Source: Helicobacter cetorum
GTDB lineage: Bacteria; Campylobacterota; Campylobacteria; Campylobacterales; DZAY01
Assembly (NCBI GenBank): GCA_022729735.1
Contig: DZAY01000018.1
Span: 1 to 52,385 of the forward strand
DNA length: 52,385 bases
Direction: 5' to 3'
Below, piece by piece: positions 27,191-36,529 of the stretch (within the stretch, counting starts at the first letter, position 1; each line of letters begins with the position of its first letter). A model generated the notes under the pieces. The model saw only the letters and a list, made by a program, of their open reading frames with translations. It was not told where the DNA came from and searched no databases. Both the position numbers and the translations under genes were made by a program.

Positions 27191-29449
27191 ATGTTTTTAA
27201 TTGTCATTCTACTTTTTGCATTACCTCTATTTGCAACTGAAACAAGTCAAGAGAATTTGAATTTCGTATGGATACTACTATCTGCTGCTTTAGTTTTTTT
27301 TATGCAAGCTGGATTTGCAACACTTGAATCAGGTTTGGTTAGAGCAAAAAACTCAATAAATGTATCTATTAAAAACTTTACAGATACAATTTTTGCCATG
27401 ATAAGCTTTTTTGTGGTTGGTTTTGCTGTAATGTTTGGAGATAGTATATCTGGATTTATTGGAATAAATGGTTTTTGCTTGAATGGAAAAGATACTCCAT
27501 TTGATTATGCTTTTTTTATATTTCAAGCAGTTTTTGCAGGCACGGCTGCTACTATTGTATCAGGTGCAGTTGCAGAGCGAATGAAGTTTGAAGCATATTT
27601 AGTTGCAACAATTTTAATTACAAGTTTAATATATCCAATTTATGGGCATTGGGTTTGGAATAGTGGTGGATGGCTATATAATATGAGTTTTGTTGATTTT
27701 GCTGGTTCATCTGTGGTGCATTCTATTGGTGGATGGTTGGGATTAGCAGGTGCTATGGTTTTGGGTGCAAGAATTGGAAGATATGATAAAGATGGTAATG
27801 TAATTGATATTCCAGCTAATAACATTCCTATGGTAACTTTGGGTGTATTTATATTATGGTTTGGTTGGTTTGGATTTAATGGTGGAAGCACACTAATTGC
27901 AGATGGTAGTGTTTCAAAAATTATTTTAAATACTTCATTAGCTGCTGCTATGGGTGGAATTGCTACATTTTTAATGTCTAAAATATTGACTGGAAAACCA
28001 AGAGTTGAAAAAATGTTAAATGGTACATTGGGAGGACTTGTCGCAGTTACTGCTGGATGTGCCGTATTAGAGCCTATGGGTGCATTAGCTGTTGGTATTG
28101 GGGGTGGAGTTGTTGCATATCTGTTTGAGCTATTCTTAATTTATAAAGTAAAAGTTGATGACCCTGTTGGAGCAATTAGTGTTCATGGTGCTGCTGGAGC
28201 TTTTGGAACAATTGCTTTAGCAATATTTGCACCAGCTGAAGCACTTCCATTAAAAGATAATTTAGAGCAGTTATATGTCCAACTTATTGGAGCTGTAAGT
28301 GCTTTTGTTTGGGCATTTCTGATGGGATTAATGCTGTTTTTTATTATGAAAAAATTAAATATTTTAAGAGTTCCACCAGATTATGAAATAAGAGGTTTAA
28401 ATGAAGCAGAACATGGAGCAAAGCAATCACTATTAGAAACTTATGATGCAATTAATTATATGATAAAAACAGGAGACTTTAATAAAAAAGTTGATGTTGA
28501 ATTAGGCACAGAAGCTGGTGATTTAGCAAGGGTTTTTAATGAGCTTGTTGATGAAATCCAACTTGCATCTAAAACTGCCGAAAATATTGCAAGTGGAGAT
28601 TTAGGGACTTGTGTAGTTCCAAAAAGTGAAAAAGATAAATTGGGTAGTGCTATAAATGGAATGGTGGTAAAACTTAGAGATTTTGTATTAGAACTGCACA
28701 AAATTGTAGAAAATATTGAAACATCTTCGACAGATTTGTCTCAATCAAATCTTAAACTATTTGAGATAAGCAACTCTTTAATTAGTGGTTTAGATATTAT
28801 AAATTCAAACTTAGAAAATGCTAACGAGTCGTCAAATTATGTTCAAAACATAAGTCAAGATGGTGTAATGTTTATAAATCAAACAGTAGATAGTGTAAAA
28901 AGTATTCAACAAACTATGGATATTTTTAAGAGTGATATTACAACATTAAGTAATAGTGTATCTGATATTCAAAATATTGTTGCCCTAATTGAAGATATTG
29001 CAGAGCAGACAAATTTATTGGCACTAAATGCAGCAATAGAAGCAGCAAGAGCTGGAGAACACGGAAGAGGATTTGCCGTAGTTGCTGATGAAGTTAGAGT
29101 ATTAGCAGAAAAAACTCAAGAAGCAACTACAAGTATTCACTCTAAAATTAAAAATTTAAGAGATAATACAAAAAAATCTGTTGAAACTACAAACAGTGGA
29201 TTGACTTTTATTGATAAAGTATCTAAAAATATTCAAGAAAGTGAAAAGGTATTTCAAAATATAAATCACAGTATTACTATTTTGAGAGAAAAGGTTTTAG
29301 AAGTTACAAATATTGCACAAAAAGAGAATAAAAATACACTTCTTGCTAAAGAATCTACAAATAGTGTAAATAGTATTGTAGATATTTTAACTACTCAAGT
29401 TAATCTACTCAAAAAAATAACTGGCTTTTTTAAATATATTCCAAATTAA
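27191..29449 (+). CDS. Ammonium transporter fused to HAMP-like and chemoreceptor signalling domains
   Basis: A 752-residue fusion. Residues 1-400 are a complete Amt/AmtB: signal-like start, about 11 helices, ammonium-binding aspartate D169 in [10 protein letters not shown], and the twin histidines H177 and H332 that line the pore. The usual Amt end, [12 protein letters not shown], leads directly into about 120 residues of HAMP-like helices (repeated around 420-450 and 475-510, with ASGDLGTCV). Next comes a methyl-accepting chemotaxis signalling domain whose hairpin tip (E601 onward, [18 protein letters not shown]) is canonical for CheA/CheW contact. No CheR-binding pentapeptide ends the protein. 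Inference: ammonium occupancy or transport is read out to the flagellar motor. No GlnK gene is adjacent, unlike normal amtB operons. Confidence 0.95.
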   Translation: MFLIVILLFALPLFATETSQENLNFVWILLSAALVFFMQAGFATLESGLVRAKNSINVSIKNFTDTIFAMISFFVVGFAVMFGDSISGFIGINGFCLNGKDTPFDYAFFIFQAVFAGTAATIVSGAVAERMKFEAYLVATILITSLIYPIYGHWVWNSGGWLYNMSFVDFAGSSVVHSIGGWLGLAGAMVLGARIGRYDKDGNVIDIPANNIPMVTLGVFILWFGWFGFNGGSTLIADGSVSKIILNTSLAAAMGGIATFLMSKILTGKPRVEKMLNGTLGGLVAVTAGCAVLEPMGALAVGIGGGVVAYLFELFLIYKVKVDDPVGAISVHGAAGAFGTIALAIFAPAEALPLKDNLEQLYVQLIGAVSAFVWAFLMGLMLFFIMKKLNILRVPPDYEIRGLNEAEHGAKQSLLETYDAINYMIKTGDFNKKVDVELGTEAGDLARVFNELVDEIQLASKTAENIASGDLGTCVVPKSEKDKLGSAINGMVVKLRDFVLELHKIVENIETSSTDLSQSNLKLFEISNSLISGLDIINSNLENANESSNYVQNISQDGVMFINQTVDSVKSIQQTMDIFKSDITTLSNSVSDIQNIVALIEDIAEQTNLLALNAAIEAARAGEHGRGFAVVADEVRVLAEKTQEATTSIHSKIKNLRDNTKKSVETTNSGLTFIDKVSKNIQESEKVFQNINHSITILREKVLEVTNIAQKENKNTLLAKESTNSVNSIVDILTTQVNLLKKITGFFKYIPN

Positions 29450-29457
29450 TTGGATTT

Positions 29458-29490
29458 TGCAAATAGGGATTATTAAGTTCCTTATTTGCA
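29458..29490 (+). terminator. Stem-loop after the Amt-chemoreceptor gene
   Basis: TGCAAATAGGGA (29458-29469) pairs with TCCTTATTTGCA (29479-29490) in a 12-bp stem with one G-T wobble and a 9-base loop. Only a weak T-tract (CTTTAAA) follows. A TATAAT box at 29500-29505 just downstream could be the -10 of the next gene. Confidence 0.5.
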
Positions 29491-29538
29491 CTTTAAATAT
29501 ATAATTCCAAAAATAAAAATCCTAAACAAAGAGTTATT

Positions 29539-31410
29539 ATGGTAAAAGTTTTAAGTTATTATTTAGTTATGTCTGTACTTATTTTCTCATTTTTTTATAC
29601 TCTTGCTATTCCCAAAAAAATTGATGCTCCAGAAGTTGTGAATAAGGTTGATTGTGTTTCGTATGCACCTTTTGGCAAAGATGACTCACCATTTAATTTT
29701 GATAAAGGTTTTATAGTTTCTGAAGAGTTGATTGATAAAGATTTGGAACTGCTCTCTAAGAATTTTAACTGCATTAGAACATACTCTACAACTGGTTTAG
29801 AGTCAATTCCAAAATATGCAAGAAAATATAATTTGCAAATATATCTCGGTGCTTGGGTGAGTTCTGATGTGAATGCAACACAAAAAGAGATAAAAAAATT
29901 AATAGAAATAGCAAAAGATAATAGTGATGTAATTAAGGCTCTAATTGTTGGAAATGAAGCACTTTTAAGAAAAGATGTAAGTGGAGAACAGTTAATATCA
30001 TATATAAAACAGGTTAGAGATAGTGTTTCAATCCCTATTACATATGCTGATGTGTGGGAATTTTGGTTAAAAAATAGAGAAGTTGCAACTGTAACTGACT
30101 TTGTAACAATTCATATTTTGCCATATTGGGAAGATATTCCAATTGAAGTGAAACATACAAAAGAGCATATTATGTCAATTGTATCTGAAGTTAAATCCAT
30201 ATTTCCCAATAAAGAGATTTTGATTGGTGAAACAGGTTGGCCATCTTTTGGAAGAATGAGAGAAGAAGCTACACCATCACTTCAAAATCAAGCAGAATAT
30301 ATTAGAGGATTTTTAGATTTGGCACAAAAAGAGGGATTAAAATATAATTTAATAGAAGCATTTGACCAACCTTGGAAAAGGATTAGTGAAGGAGCCGTTG
30401 GAGGATATTGGGGACTGTTTGATAAAAATAGATTGGATAAAAATATATTAAAAGGAGATGTATCAAACTATCCAAATTGGAAATTTTTATCTTTAATGGC
30501 AATTTTTATTTTACTATCAACTACAATTTTTATAAAAAATATTTTAAAATTAGATATTAAAAATTTAAATTTTTATATAGTTGTTGCTGGAATTGGTGCA
30601 ATTTTATTTACACTTCAAATAAATGATTACTTTCAATCAACCAAAAATATATTTGAGTATATTTGGGCAACTGTCGTAATTGCAACACTCTATGCACTAT
30701 ATTTAATATCACTCAATTCAATGATAAACAGAGATGAAAAATTTTATGATTTAAAATCAAATTTATGGTTTATATTTATAACTCTTATGTTAATTAGTGG
30801 ATTATCATTGATGTTTGATGGAAGGTATAGAGAATTCCAAAGTTTTGCATTTGGTTTTGGTGTGATTTTATATTTAATTTCAATTAAAAAAACTATTTAT
30901 CCTCATATAGAAAAAGTAGCAGGTGTATTACTTTTGATAAGTTCGCTATTTATACTATTTAATGAGAAATATACAAATATTGAGGCAGATATTTGGGTAG
31001 CAATATCTATCATTTTTGGATATAAACTACTTGCACAAACTAAAGCTATCAATTTTAATTTTGAAATTTTTAAACCATATATATTAGCTTCGGTAATTAC
31101 AATTCCATTGGTTTTAGCTATTAGATTTTATATTTTGAATGGAGTAGAGTTTGTAGCAATTTGTGAAAAAACTCCTATGGAATTTATATGTTTATTAAGG
31201 TCTATATTAGGATTTGTAATACATTTTCAAATATTTGGATATATTGCAGTAATTGGTGTTATATTAGCAATTTTTGCTAAAAGCAAAAATCAGTTTTTAC
31301 ACATTTCACTTATTTTTAGTATCGTATCAATTGGACTTTATAATGTATCACTTGGTGCAATTGCGACTATAGCATCTCTATATATGATAGCTTACAAAGC
31401 ATCAAAATAG
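29539..31410 (+). CDS. GH17-type beta-1,3-glucanase/glucanosyltransferase with membrane domain
   Basis: A 623-residue protein. After one N-terminal helix (about 5-24) comes a GH17 TIM barrel (about 34-310) with the acid/base E140 in VGNEALLR and the nucleophile E231 in IGETGWPS. Residues from about 312 to 620 form ten or so membrane helices of unknown role. Bacterial GH17 proteins such as the NdvC-like transferases remodel or branch beta-1,3-glucans in the periplasm. The membrane half might handle synthesis, export or substituent addition. No glucan synthase lies next to it. The gene converges on accA, with only 5 bases between the stops and a shared hairpin. Confidence 0.85.
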   Translation: MVKVLSYYLVMSVLIFSFFYTLAIPKKIDAPEVVNKVDCVSYAPFGKDDSPFNFDKGFIVSEELIDKDLELLSKNFNCIRTYSTTGLESIPKYARKYNLQIYLGAWVSSDVNATQKEIKKLIEIAKDNSDVIKALIVGNEALLRKDVSGEQLISYIKQVRDSVSIPITYADVWEFWLKNREVATVTDFVTIHILPYWEDIPIEVKHTKEHIMSIVSEVKSIFPNKEILIGETGWPSFGRMREEATPSLQNQAEYIRGFLDLAQKEGLKYNLIEAFDQPWKRISEGAVGGYWGLFDKNRLDKNILKGDVSNYPNWKFLSLMAIFILLSTTIFIKNILKLDIKNLNFYIVVAGIGAILFTLQINDYFQSTKNIFEYIWATVVIATLYALYLISLNSMINRDEKFYDLKSNLWFIFITLMLISGLSLMFDGRYREFQSFAFGFGVILYLISIKKTIYPHIEKVAGVLLLISSLFILFNEKYTNIEADIWVAISIIFGYKLLAQTKAINFNFEIFKPYILASVITIPLVLAIRFYILNGVEFVAICEKTPMEFICLLRSILGFVIHFQIFGYIAVIGVILAIFAKSKNQFLHISLIFSIVSIGLYNVSLGAIATIASLYMIAYKASK

Positions 31411-31425
31411 AGATGTTATTCTCTA
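31408..31425. terminator. Shared hairpin between two convergent stop codons
   Basis: TAGAGA (31408-31413) and TCTCTA (31420-31425) form a 6-bp stem with a 6-base loop. The left arm starts with the TAG stop of the glucanase gene, and the accA stop lies in the loop (31416-31418). Flanking A/T runs on both sides would allow bidirectional termination. Confidence 0.5.
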
Positions 31426-32351
31426 AAATCTCCATATTGCATTAATTTCTGATACCTTCTACTTAATCGCTCTTTTGAGTTTAACTCTTTTAGTTCATCT
31501 ACACTTTTACTAAAATATTCAGCTATGGCTAAACTTGCACTCTCTTTATCTCTATGAGCACCAATCAAAGGCTCATTTACAATATCATCAATTAAATTCA
31601 ACTCTTTTAAATCATCTGCTGTAATTTTTAGAGCTTTTGTTGCTACTTCGACCTTTGTTGGGTCATTCCACAAAATTGCAGCACACCCTTCAGGAGATAT
31701 AACACTAAATACAGAGTATCTCATCATAGCTAATCTATCAGCAACTCCTATTGCCAAAGCACCACCACTTCCACCTTCTCCAATTACAACTGATACAGTA
31801 ATGGTATTTAGTTTTGAAAGTTCAAATAGATTTTTAGCTATTGCTTCACTTTGTCCTCTCTCTTCAGCTCCAAGTCCAGGATATGCTCCAGGAGTATCGA
31901 TTAAAAATAGGATTGGAAGATTAAATTTTTCAGCCAACTTAGCAACTCTTAATGCTTTTCTATAACCTTCAGGATTTGGCATTCCAAAATTTCTTTTCAA
32001 TTTATCTTTTGTGCCTCTCCCTTTTTGCTCACCAATAACCACACATTTAATATCATTAATATATCCAATATAGCACACCACTGCACCATCATCACTAAAA
32101 TGCCTATCACCATGAATTTCATAAGCATCTTTCATTAATAGTTTAATATAATCCAGTGAATATGGTCTATCAGGATGTCTTGCAAGTTGCAATTTTTGAT
32201 AATCGCTTAAATTTTTATAAACTTTTGAAACCTCTTTTTCTAAATCTTTTTTAAATATTTCAACAGCTCTTAAATCATTTCTTGCTTCTGCTCCAGCGAT
32301 TTCATCTTGCACATTCTTGATACTCTTTTCAAAATCTAAATATGTACTCAA
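31416..32351 (-). CDS. accA: Acetyl-CoA carboxylase carboxyltransferase subunit alpha
   Basis: Carboxyltransferase half (with AccD) that moves the carboxyl group from biotin to acetyl-CoA to give malonyl-CoA. The 311-residue length is standard. The N-terminal coiled region (about 1-45) and the crotonase-like core with [34 protein letters not shown] and [13 protein letters not shown] are typical. It begins 2 bases after fabF in the acpP-fabF-accA operon, an arrangement known from Campylobacterota. accD and accB are not in the window. Confidence 0.97.
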   Translation of the reverse strand: MSTYLDFEKSIKNVQDEIAGAEARNDLRAVEIFKKDLEKEVSKVYKNLSDYQKLQLARHPDRPYSLDYIKLLMKDAYEIHGDRHFSDDGAVVCYIGYINDIKCVVIGEQKGRGTKDKLKRNFGMPNPEGYRKALRVAKLAEKFNLPILFLIDTPGAYPGLGAEERGQSEAIAKNLFELSKLNTITVSVVIGEGGSGGALAIGVADRLAMMRYSVFSVISPEGCAAILWNDPTKVEVATKALKITADDLKELNLIDDIVNEPLIGAHRDKESASLAIAEYFSKSVDELKELNSKERLSRRYQKLMQYGDFRE

Positions 32352-32353
32352 AA

Positions 32354-33595
32354 TTAAACCTTTTTAAATATAACAACTCCATTTGTGCCACCAAAGCCAA
32401 ATGAGTTACTCATTGCAATATCTATTTTTCCATCTCTTGCCACATTTGGAACATAATCTAAATCACATTCTGGGTCTTTTGTTGTGTAGTTAATTGTTGG
32501 TGGAAGTATTGATTTTTGCATAGCCAAAAGTGTAACTATTGCTTCAATTGCTCCAGCAGCTCCCAAACAGTGTCCAATTTGTCCTTTTATTGAGCTAATT
32601 GGAGGAGTTTCATTTCCAAAAATCTTTTTAACAGCCATAGTTTCATATAAATCATTATATTTTGTGCTTGTGCCATGAGCATTTATATAATCTATTTTTG
32701 GATTTCCTGCCATCTTTAGTGCTGCTTTCATAGCTCGATATGCACCTTCTCCTTCTGGTGCTGGAGTTGTTATATGATTAGCATCTCCACTTTCACCAAA
32801 TCCAATTAACTCACCATAAATTTTCGCACCTCTTGCAATTGCTACTTCATAATCTTCTAAAACTAAAGCCCCAGCTCCTTCTCCCATTACAAAACCATCT
32901 CTATCTAAATCAAATGGTCGTGAAGCAAGTTCTGGCTCACTATTTCTAGTTGAGAGTGCTTTCATTGCAGCAAATCCACCAATTCCAATACCACAAATTG
33001 CTGTTTCAGCAGCCACAACAAGCATTCCTTTTGCTCCACCAAGCATAATTGTTTTAGCTGCTTCAGATATAGCATGTGTTCCAGCAGCACAAGCTGTAAC
33101 ACTTGATAAATTTGGTCCTTTTATTCCATGATTAATTGTTACAAAACCACCAATCATATTTACTAATGATGATGGAATAAAAAATGGTGATATTCTTTTT
33201 GGACCTTTTGTTTCACAAATAATTGAGTTTTTTTCGATGTTTGAGAGTCCTCCAATTCCAGAAGCAGAAGATATTCCAAACTCTTCATTTGGTATATAAG
33301 CTGACTCTAACATATTTGAACTATTAAGTAATCCTGCATCACTCATAGCCTCATATCCAGCCTTAATTCCAAATTGTATAAATCTGTCAGCTTTTTTTAC
33401 CTCTTTGGCATCCATCACATCTTCAGGAACAAAATTTTTAACCTCTCCTGCAATTTGCACAGAGTGTTCGCTTGGGTCAAATAGGGAGATTCTTTTAATG
33501 CCACATTGTCCATTAATGATAGCCTCAAAAGAACTCTTAACATCATGTCCTAAAGAGTTGATTGTGCCAACCCCTGTAATTACTACTCTCTTCAT
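32354..33595 (-). CDS. fabF: Beta-ketoacyl-ACP synthase II FabF
   Basis: Condensing enzyme that extends acyl-ACP with malonyl-ACP. The 413-residue protein has the Cys-His-His triad C169 (VTACAAGTH), H307 (NAHGTST) and H342 (GHCLGAAG), and the glycine-rich [10 protein letters not shown] near the end. It follows acpP by 31 bases with ribosome site AGGAGA and precedes accA by 2 bases. Nothing unusual. Confidence 0.97.
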   Translation of the reverse strand: MKRVVITGVGTINSLGHDVKSSFEAIINGQCGIKRISLFDPSEHSVQIAGEVKNFVPEDVMDAKEVKKADRFIQFGIKAGYEAMSDAGLLNSSNMLESAYIPNEEFGISSASGIGGLSNIEKNSIICETKGPKRISPFFIPSSLVNMIGGFVTINHGIKGPNLSSVTACAAGTHAISEAAKTIMLGGAKGMLVVAAETAICGIGIGGFAAMKALSTRNSEPELASRPFDLDRDGFVMGEGAGALVLEDYEVAIARGAKIYGELIGFGESGDANHITTPAPEGEGAYRAMKAALKMAGNPKIDYINAHGTSTKYNDLYETMAVKKIFGNETPPISSIKGQIGHCLGAAGAIEAIVTLLAMQKSILPPTINYTTKDPECDLDYVPNVARDGKIDIAMSNSFGFGGTNGVVIFKKV

Positions 33596-33626
33596 CGGTT
33601 TCTCCTTGTTAATGGCAAAAAAGTTG

Positions 33627-33860
33627 TTACTTTTTTGCCGTTTCTATAAAGTTCATCGCATCTTGTACTGTTACAATTTTTTCTGCTTGGTCATCTGGAA
33701 TTTCTACACCAAACTTCTCTTCTAATGCCATTACAAGCTCTACTACATCAAGTGAATCAGCACCCAAATCTTCAACAAATTTTGATTCCAATTTTACCTC
33801 ATCTGGATTTACATTTAATTGTTCAACTACAACCTCTCTAATATCTTCAAAAAGTGCCAC
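33627..33860 (-). CDS. acpP: Acyl carrier protein
   Basis: Small acidic carrier of 77 residues. S36 in [12 protein letters not shown] is the phosphopantetheine attachment site. The four-helix pattern and C-terminal VQDAMNFIE are standard. It heads the acpP-fabF-accA operon. AAGGAGA precedes the ATG. The 167-base region up to 34027 is a divergent promoter region shared with the J-domain gene; no precise promoter is called. Confidence 0.97.
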   Translation of the reverse strand: MALFEDIREVVVEQLNVNPDEVKLESKFVEDLGADSLDVVELVMALEEKFGVEIPDDQAEKIVTVQDAMNFIETAKK

Positions 33861-34027
33861 GACATCTCCTTAATAAATTAATGTTTGCAATTTTATCAAA
33901 AATATCTTTAAAAGTTACATACAACAACTTTCTGATTTAAATATAAAATTTGTTACAATTTGTAAATTCATCTTTAGGAATAAATTTTGCTTGTTTTTTA
34001 TTTAGTATAAGAGATGAGGTAATATAA

Positions 34028-34822
34028 ATGGGTTTTAATTTTTTAAATAATTTAATATTAATAAATATAGATGGCGACCAATTTGCTTTTAATAGTATTC
34101 AAAACTTTTCAAAAAAGAGTTTTGAGAGAGCTGTATATTTACAAAATACAATTATAATATTTCACTCTGAAAAAGAAAAAAGTAAAAAAAGATTTTTTCT
34201 TGATTGGGTTTATAACTACTTTAAGAGAAAAGGTATCTCATTTGGCTACAATGATACACAGTCGCTGAAAAATAGTTTCAACCATACATTAAAAATTAGA
34301 TTGGTAAATAGAACTCAAATTATACAAAATTCAACTATTTATTTAAAACCTATTAATCAAAATATGGTTGGTATAAAATTGAATGGAGATAGTATTTCAA
34401 TAGGCAACTTTTTTAAATCCATTTTTAAATCTGAAATAAAAGACACACATAAATATTACGATTTCTTAATTGATATTGGCTCAAATATAACACTGCATAA
34501 TTTAAAAAAAATTGTAGAACGAAAGAGAATATTAAATATATCTGTTATTTTTATTATAGAACAAACTTTAAAAGAGAGGTTATTAAACTCTGTTGAAACT
34601 ATTGAAAATAGTGTAGATAATAGTAAGTACTATCAAGTTTTATCTGTTAGTGATAGTGATGATATATCTATAATAAGGCGGAAATATATATCCTTAGTAA
34701 AAGAGTATCATCCTGATAAAGTTTTTAATAAAGATGAGGAAACAATTAGATTTTACACAGAAAAATTTCAAGAGATACAAGAAGCTTTTGAATTTTTTAA
34801 AAAAGAATTAAGAGAAATTTAA
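34028..34822 (+). CDS. J-domain protein with an uncharacterised N-terminal region
   Basis: The C-terminal residues 200-262 form a J domain with YYQVLSVSDSDDISIIRRKY and the HPD motif at 228-230, so the protein should stimulate an Hsp70 partner. The first 195 residues contain mixed alpha/beta stretches with RVFFLDWVYN-like basic patches and no motif I can name; it lacks the Gly/Phe and zinc-finger regions of DnaJ. GAGGT precedes the ATG. It stands alone, divergent from acpP. Substrate unknown. Confidence 0.8.
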   Translation: MGFNFLNNLILINIDGDQFAFNSIQNFSKKSFERAVYLQNTIIIFHSEKEKSKKRFFLDWVYNYFKRKGISFGYNDTQSLKNSFNHTLKIRLVNRTQIIQNSTIYLKPINQNMVGIKLNGDSISIGNFFKSIFKSEIKDTHKYYDFLIDIGSNITLHNLKKIVERKRILNISVIFIIEQTLKERLLNSVETIENSVDNSKYYQVLSVSDSDDISIIRRKYISLVKEYHPDKVFNKDEETIRFYTEKFQEIQEAFEFFKKELREI

Positions 34823-34890
34823 AATATATTTTTTTTATAAAATGGATAGAAACTACTCATTTAAATGCTATTTTTCTACACTTAAAAGCC

Positions 34891-34957
34891 TTAATAAAGA
34901 AATTTATCCTTTATTAAAAAATCTTATGTTAGTATCCATTTAGCAGAGAGTGTCTGC
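34891..34957 (+). promoter_or_regulatory. Two inverted repeats in the leader of the molybdenum enzyme operon
   Basis: TTAATAAAG (34891-34899) and CTTTATTAA (34909-34917) form a perfect 9-bp stem with a 9-base loop. Further down GCAGA (34943-34947) and TCTGC (34953-34957) form a 5-bp stem with a 5-base loop. Both precede the operon start at 34984. They could be operators, a terminator for the previous gene or leader structure; I cannot tell which. Confidence 0.35.
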
Positions 34958-34983
34958 AAAAGAATAATTTTTAAGGAGACACA

Positions 34984-35619
34984 ATGAGGCTTGGATTCCT
35001 TGTTGATTTAAGTCTTTGTATTGGTTGTAAGGGATGTGAAGTCGCTTGTAAAATAGAGAATAATGTCCCTTTAAGCACTTGGAGACTTAGGGTTAAGTAT
35101 GTTGATGTTGGGACCTTCCCAGATACGAGAAGAACTTTTACACCACTTAGATGTAATCAGTGTGATAATGCTCCGTGTGAGCGAATTTGTCCAGTTAGTG
35201 CATTGCACTATATTGAAAATGGTGTTGTCAATATTGACAAAGAGAGATGTATTGGTTGCGCTGGTTGTATGTTGGCTTGTCCATATGGAGCTATTTATAT
35301 TGACCCAATTACTCAAACAGCTGATAAATGCACATTTTGTGCTCACAGAGTTGCATCTGGACTTATGCCAGCTTGTGTAGTTACTTGTCCAACAGGTGCT
35401 AATATATTTGGTGATTTAGATGATAAAGATAGTGCAATTAGTAGGTATATTATGGACAAACAGGGTGATGTAAGAGTTAGAAAGCCAGAAAAAAATACAT
35501 TCCCTAAACATTTTTATGTAAAAGCAGGAGATGTTCATTTAAATCCTTTAGCTTCTAAAAGAGAAGAAGGCTTTAGCTTATTTAATAATATCACTCATCT
35601 AAAAGTAGGAGGGCATTAA
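34984..35619 (+). CDS. Four-cluster ferredoxin subunit of a molybdenum oxidoreductase (PsrB/TtrB/NrfC-like)
   Basis: Electron-transfer subunit of 211 residues. Sixteen cysteines in four groups bind four [4Fe-4S] clusters: CIGCKGCEVAC (12-22), CNQCDNAPCERICP, CIGCAGCMLACP and CTFCAHR with a distal CVVTCP. There is no Tat signal, so export would depend on the catalytic subunit. The next gene begins at the last base of the stop codon, giving the order B-C-A as in ttrBCA operons. It carries electrons between the NrfD-type membrane subunit and the molybdopterin subunit. AAGGAGA ribosome site. Confidence 0.92.
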   Translation: MRLGFLVDLSLCIGCKGCEVACKIENNVPLSTWRLRVKYVDVGTFPDTRRTFTPLRCNQCDNAPCERICPVSALHYIENGVVNIDKERCIGCAGCMLACPYGAIYIDPITQTADKCTFCAHRVASGLMPACVVTCPTGANIFGDLDDKDSAISRYIMDKQGDVRVRKPEKNTFPKHFYVKAGDVHLNPLASKREEGFSLFNNITHLKVGGH

Positions 35620-36518
35620 TGGTAGAGCATGTATATGATGCCACAAGTGCAGTTGTAACTCTTGATGTTGGAATTCCATCAATCGTTTGGGGCTGGATAA
35701 TCACTATGAATATGTGGGCAAAAAGTATTGCTACAGGTGTTATCTTTGTTGGTTTTTACCTACTAAAAAAATATCCTAAACAGGGTAGTTCATTAAAAAT
35801 TTCTCTTCCAATAATAGCACTTGTTTTTATCCACATAACATTGCTATTTACAGTATTAGATTTGCATCAAATGTTTAGATTTTGGCACATATTTACAAAT
35901 CCTCACTTCACATCGGCTATCACGGTTGGAGCTTGGGCAGTTACTGGTTTTGTAGGTGTTCTATTTTTGATGGCATTTGCTTCAATCATCAAAAAAGATG
36001 ATGCTCTATTTAATAAAGGATTAACTTTAGCTTTAATTCTTGCAATTCCTTCAACGCTATATACAGCAGCAATTATGGGTGAATCAACAGCAAGAGAGCT
36101 TTGGCAAGCACCAACAGAAATGGCTCAAATGATTTTGGCTGCAACTTTAGCTGGTAGTGCTACACTTTTATTAATTAGTGCCAAATTTAGTGATGAAATG
36201 AAAAAAGATTTAGCAATTATTTTAGGTATGAGTGCATTTTTATCATTTACACTCTATTTAGGTGAGTATATATTTGGTCCAATGAAAGCAGAAGAGGTTG
36301 GAGCTACACTTGCATTTATTCAAAGTGGTGGTTCTTGGTCAGCATTTTTCTGGAGTGCAATGGCATTAGCATTTATTATGCCAATGGTTATTACATTTTT
36401 TAGTGTAAAAAACAAAACTACATCGATGCTCTATTTAGCAGGTGTTTTAGCATTAGCTGGACTTTGGATGAGCAAACATGTTTGGTTAATTATTCCACAA
36501 CTATTACCTCTAAGTTAA
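35619..36518 (+). CDS. NrfD/PsrC-like membrane subunit
   Basis: Integral membrane subunit of 299 residues with about eight helices and no haem ligands, the NrfD family type that exchanges electrons with the quinone pool. The conserved acidic GESTAREL region lies near 154 and the typical end KHVWLIIPQLLPLS is intact. It starts on the last base of the ferredoxin subunit stop and precedes the catalytic subunit by 11 bases. Direction of electron flow (reductase or oxidase) is not readable. Confidence 0.92.
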   Translation: MVEHVYDATSAVVTLDVGIPSIVWGWIITMNMWAKSIATGVIFVGFYLLKKYPKQGSSLKISLPIIALVFIHITLLFTVLDLHQMFRFWHIFTNPHFTSAITVGAWAVTGFVGVLFLMAFASIIKKDDALFNKGLTLALILAIPSTLYTAAIMGESTARELWQAPTEMAQMILAATLAGSATLLLISAKFSDEMKKDLAIILGMSAFLSFTLYLGEYIFGPMKAEEVGATLAFIQSGGSWSAFFWSAMALAFIMPMVITFFSVKNKTTSMLYLAGVLALAGLWMSKHVWLIIPQLLPLS

Positions 36519-36529
36519 GGAGATGTTAA

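Noticed and set aside
33861-34027. Promoters in the acpP/J-domain divergent region
   Set aside because: Several TATA-like boxes are possible in this AT-rich stretch and none is clearly preferred.
35099-35380. Overlapping plus-strand open frame of 93 codons inside the ferredoxin subunit gene
   Set aside because: The cysteine motifs are in the other frame and no independent start signal is present.
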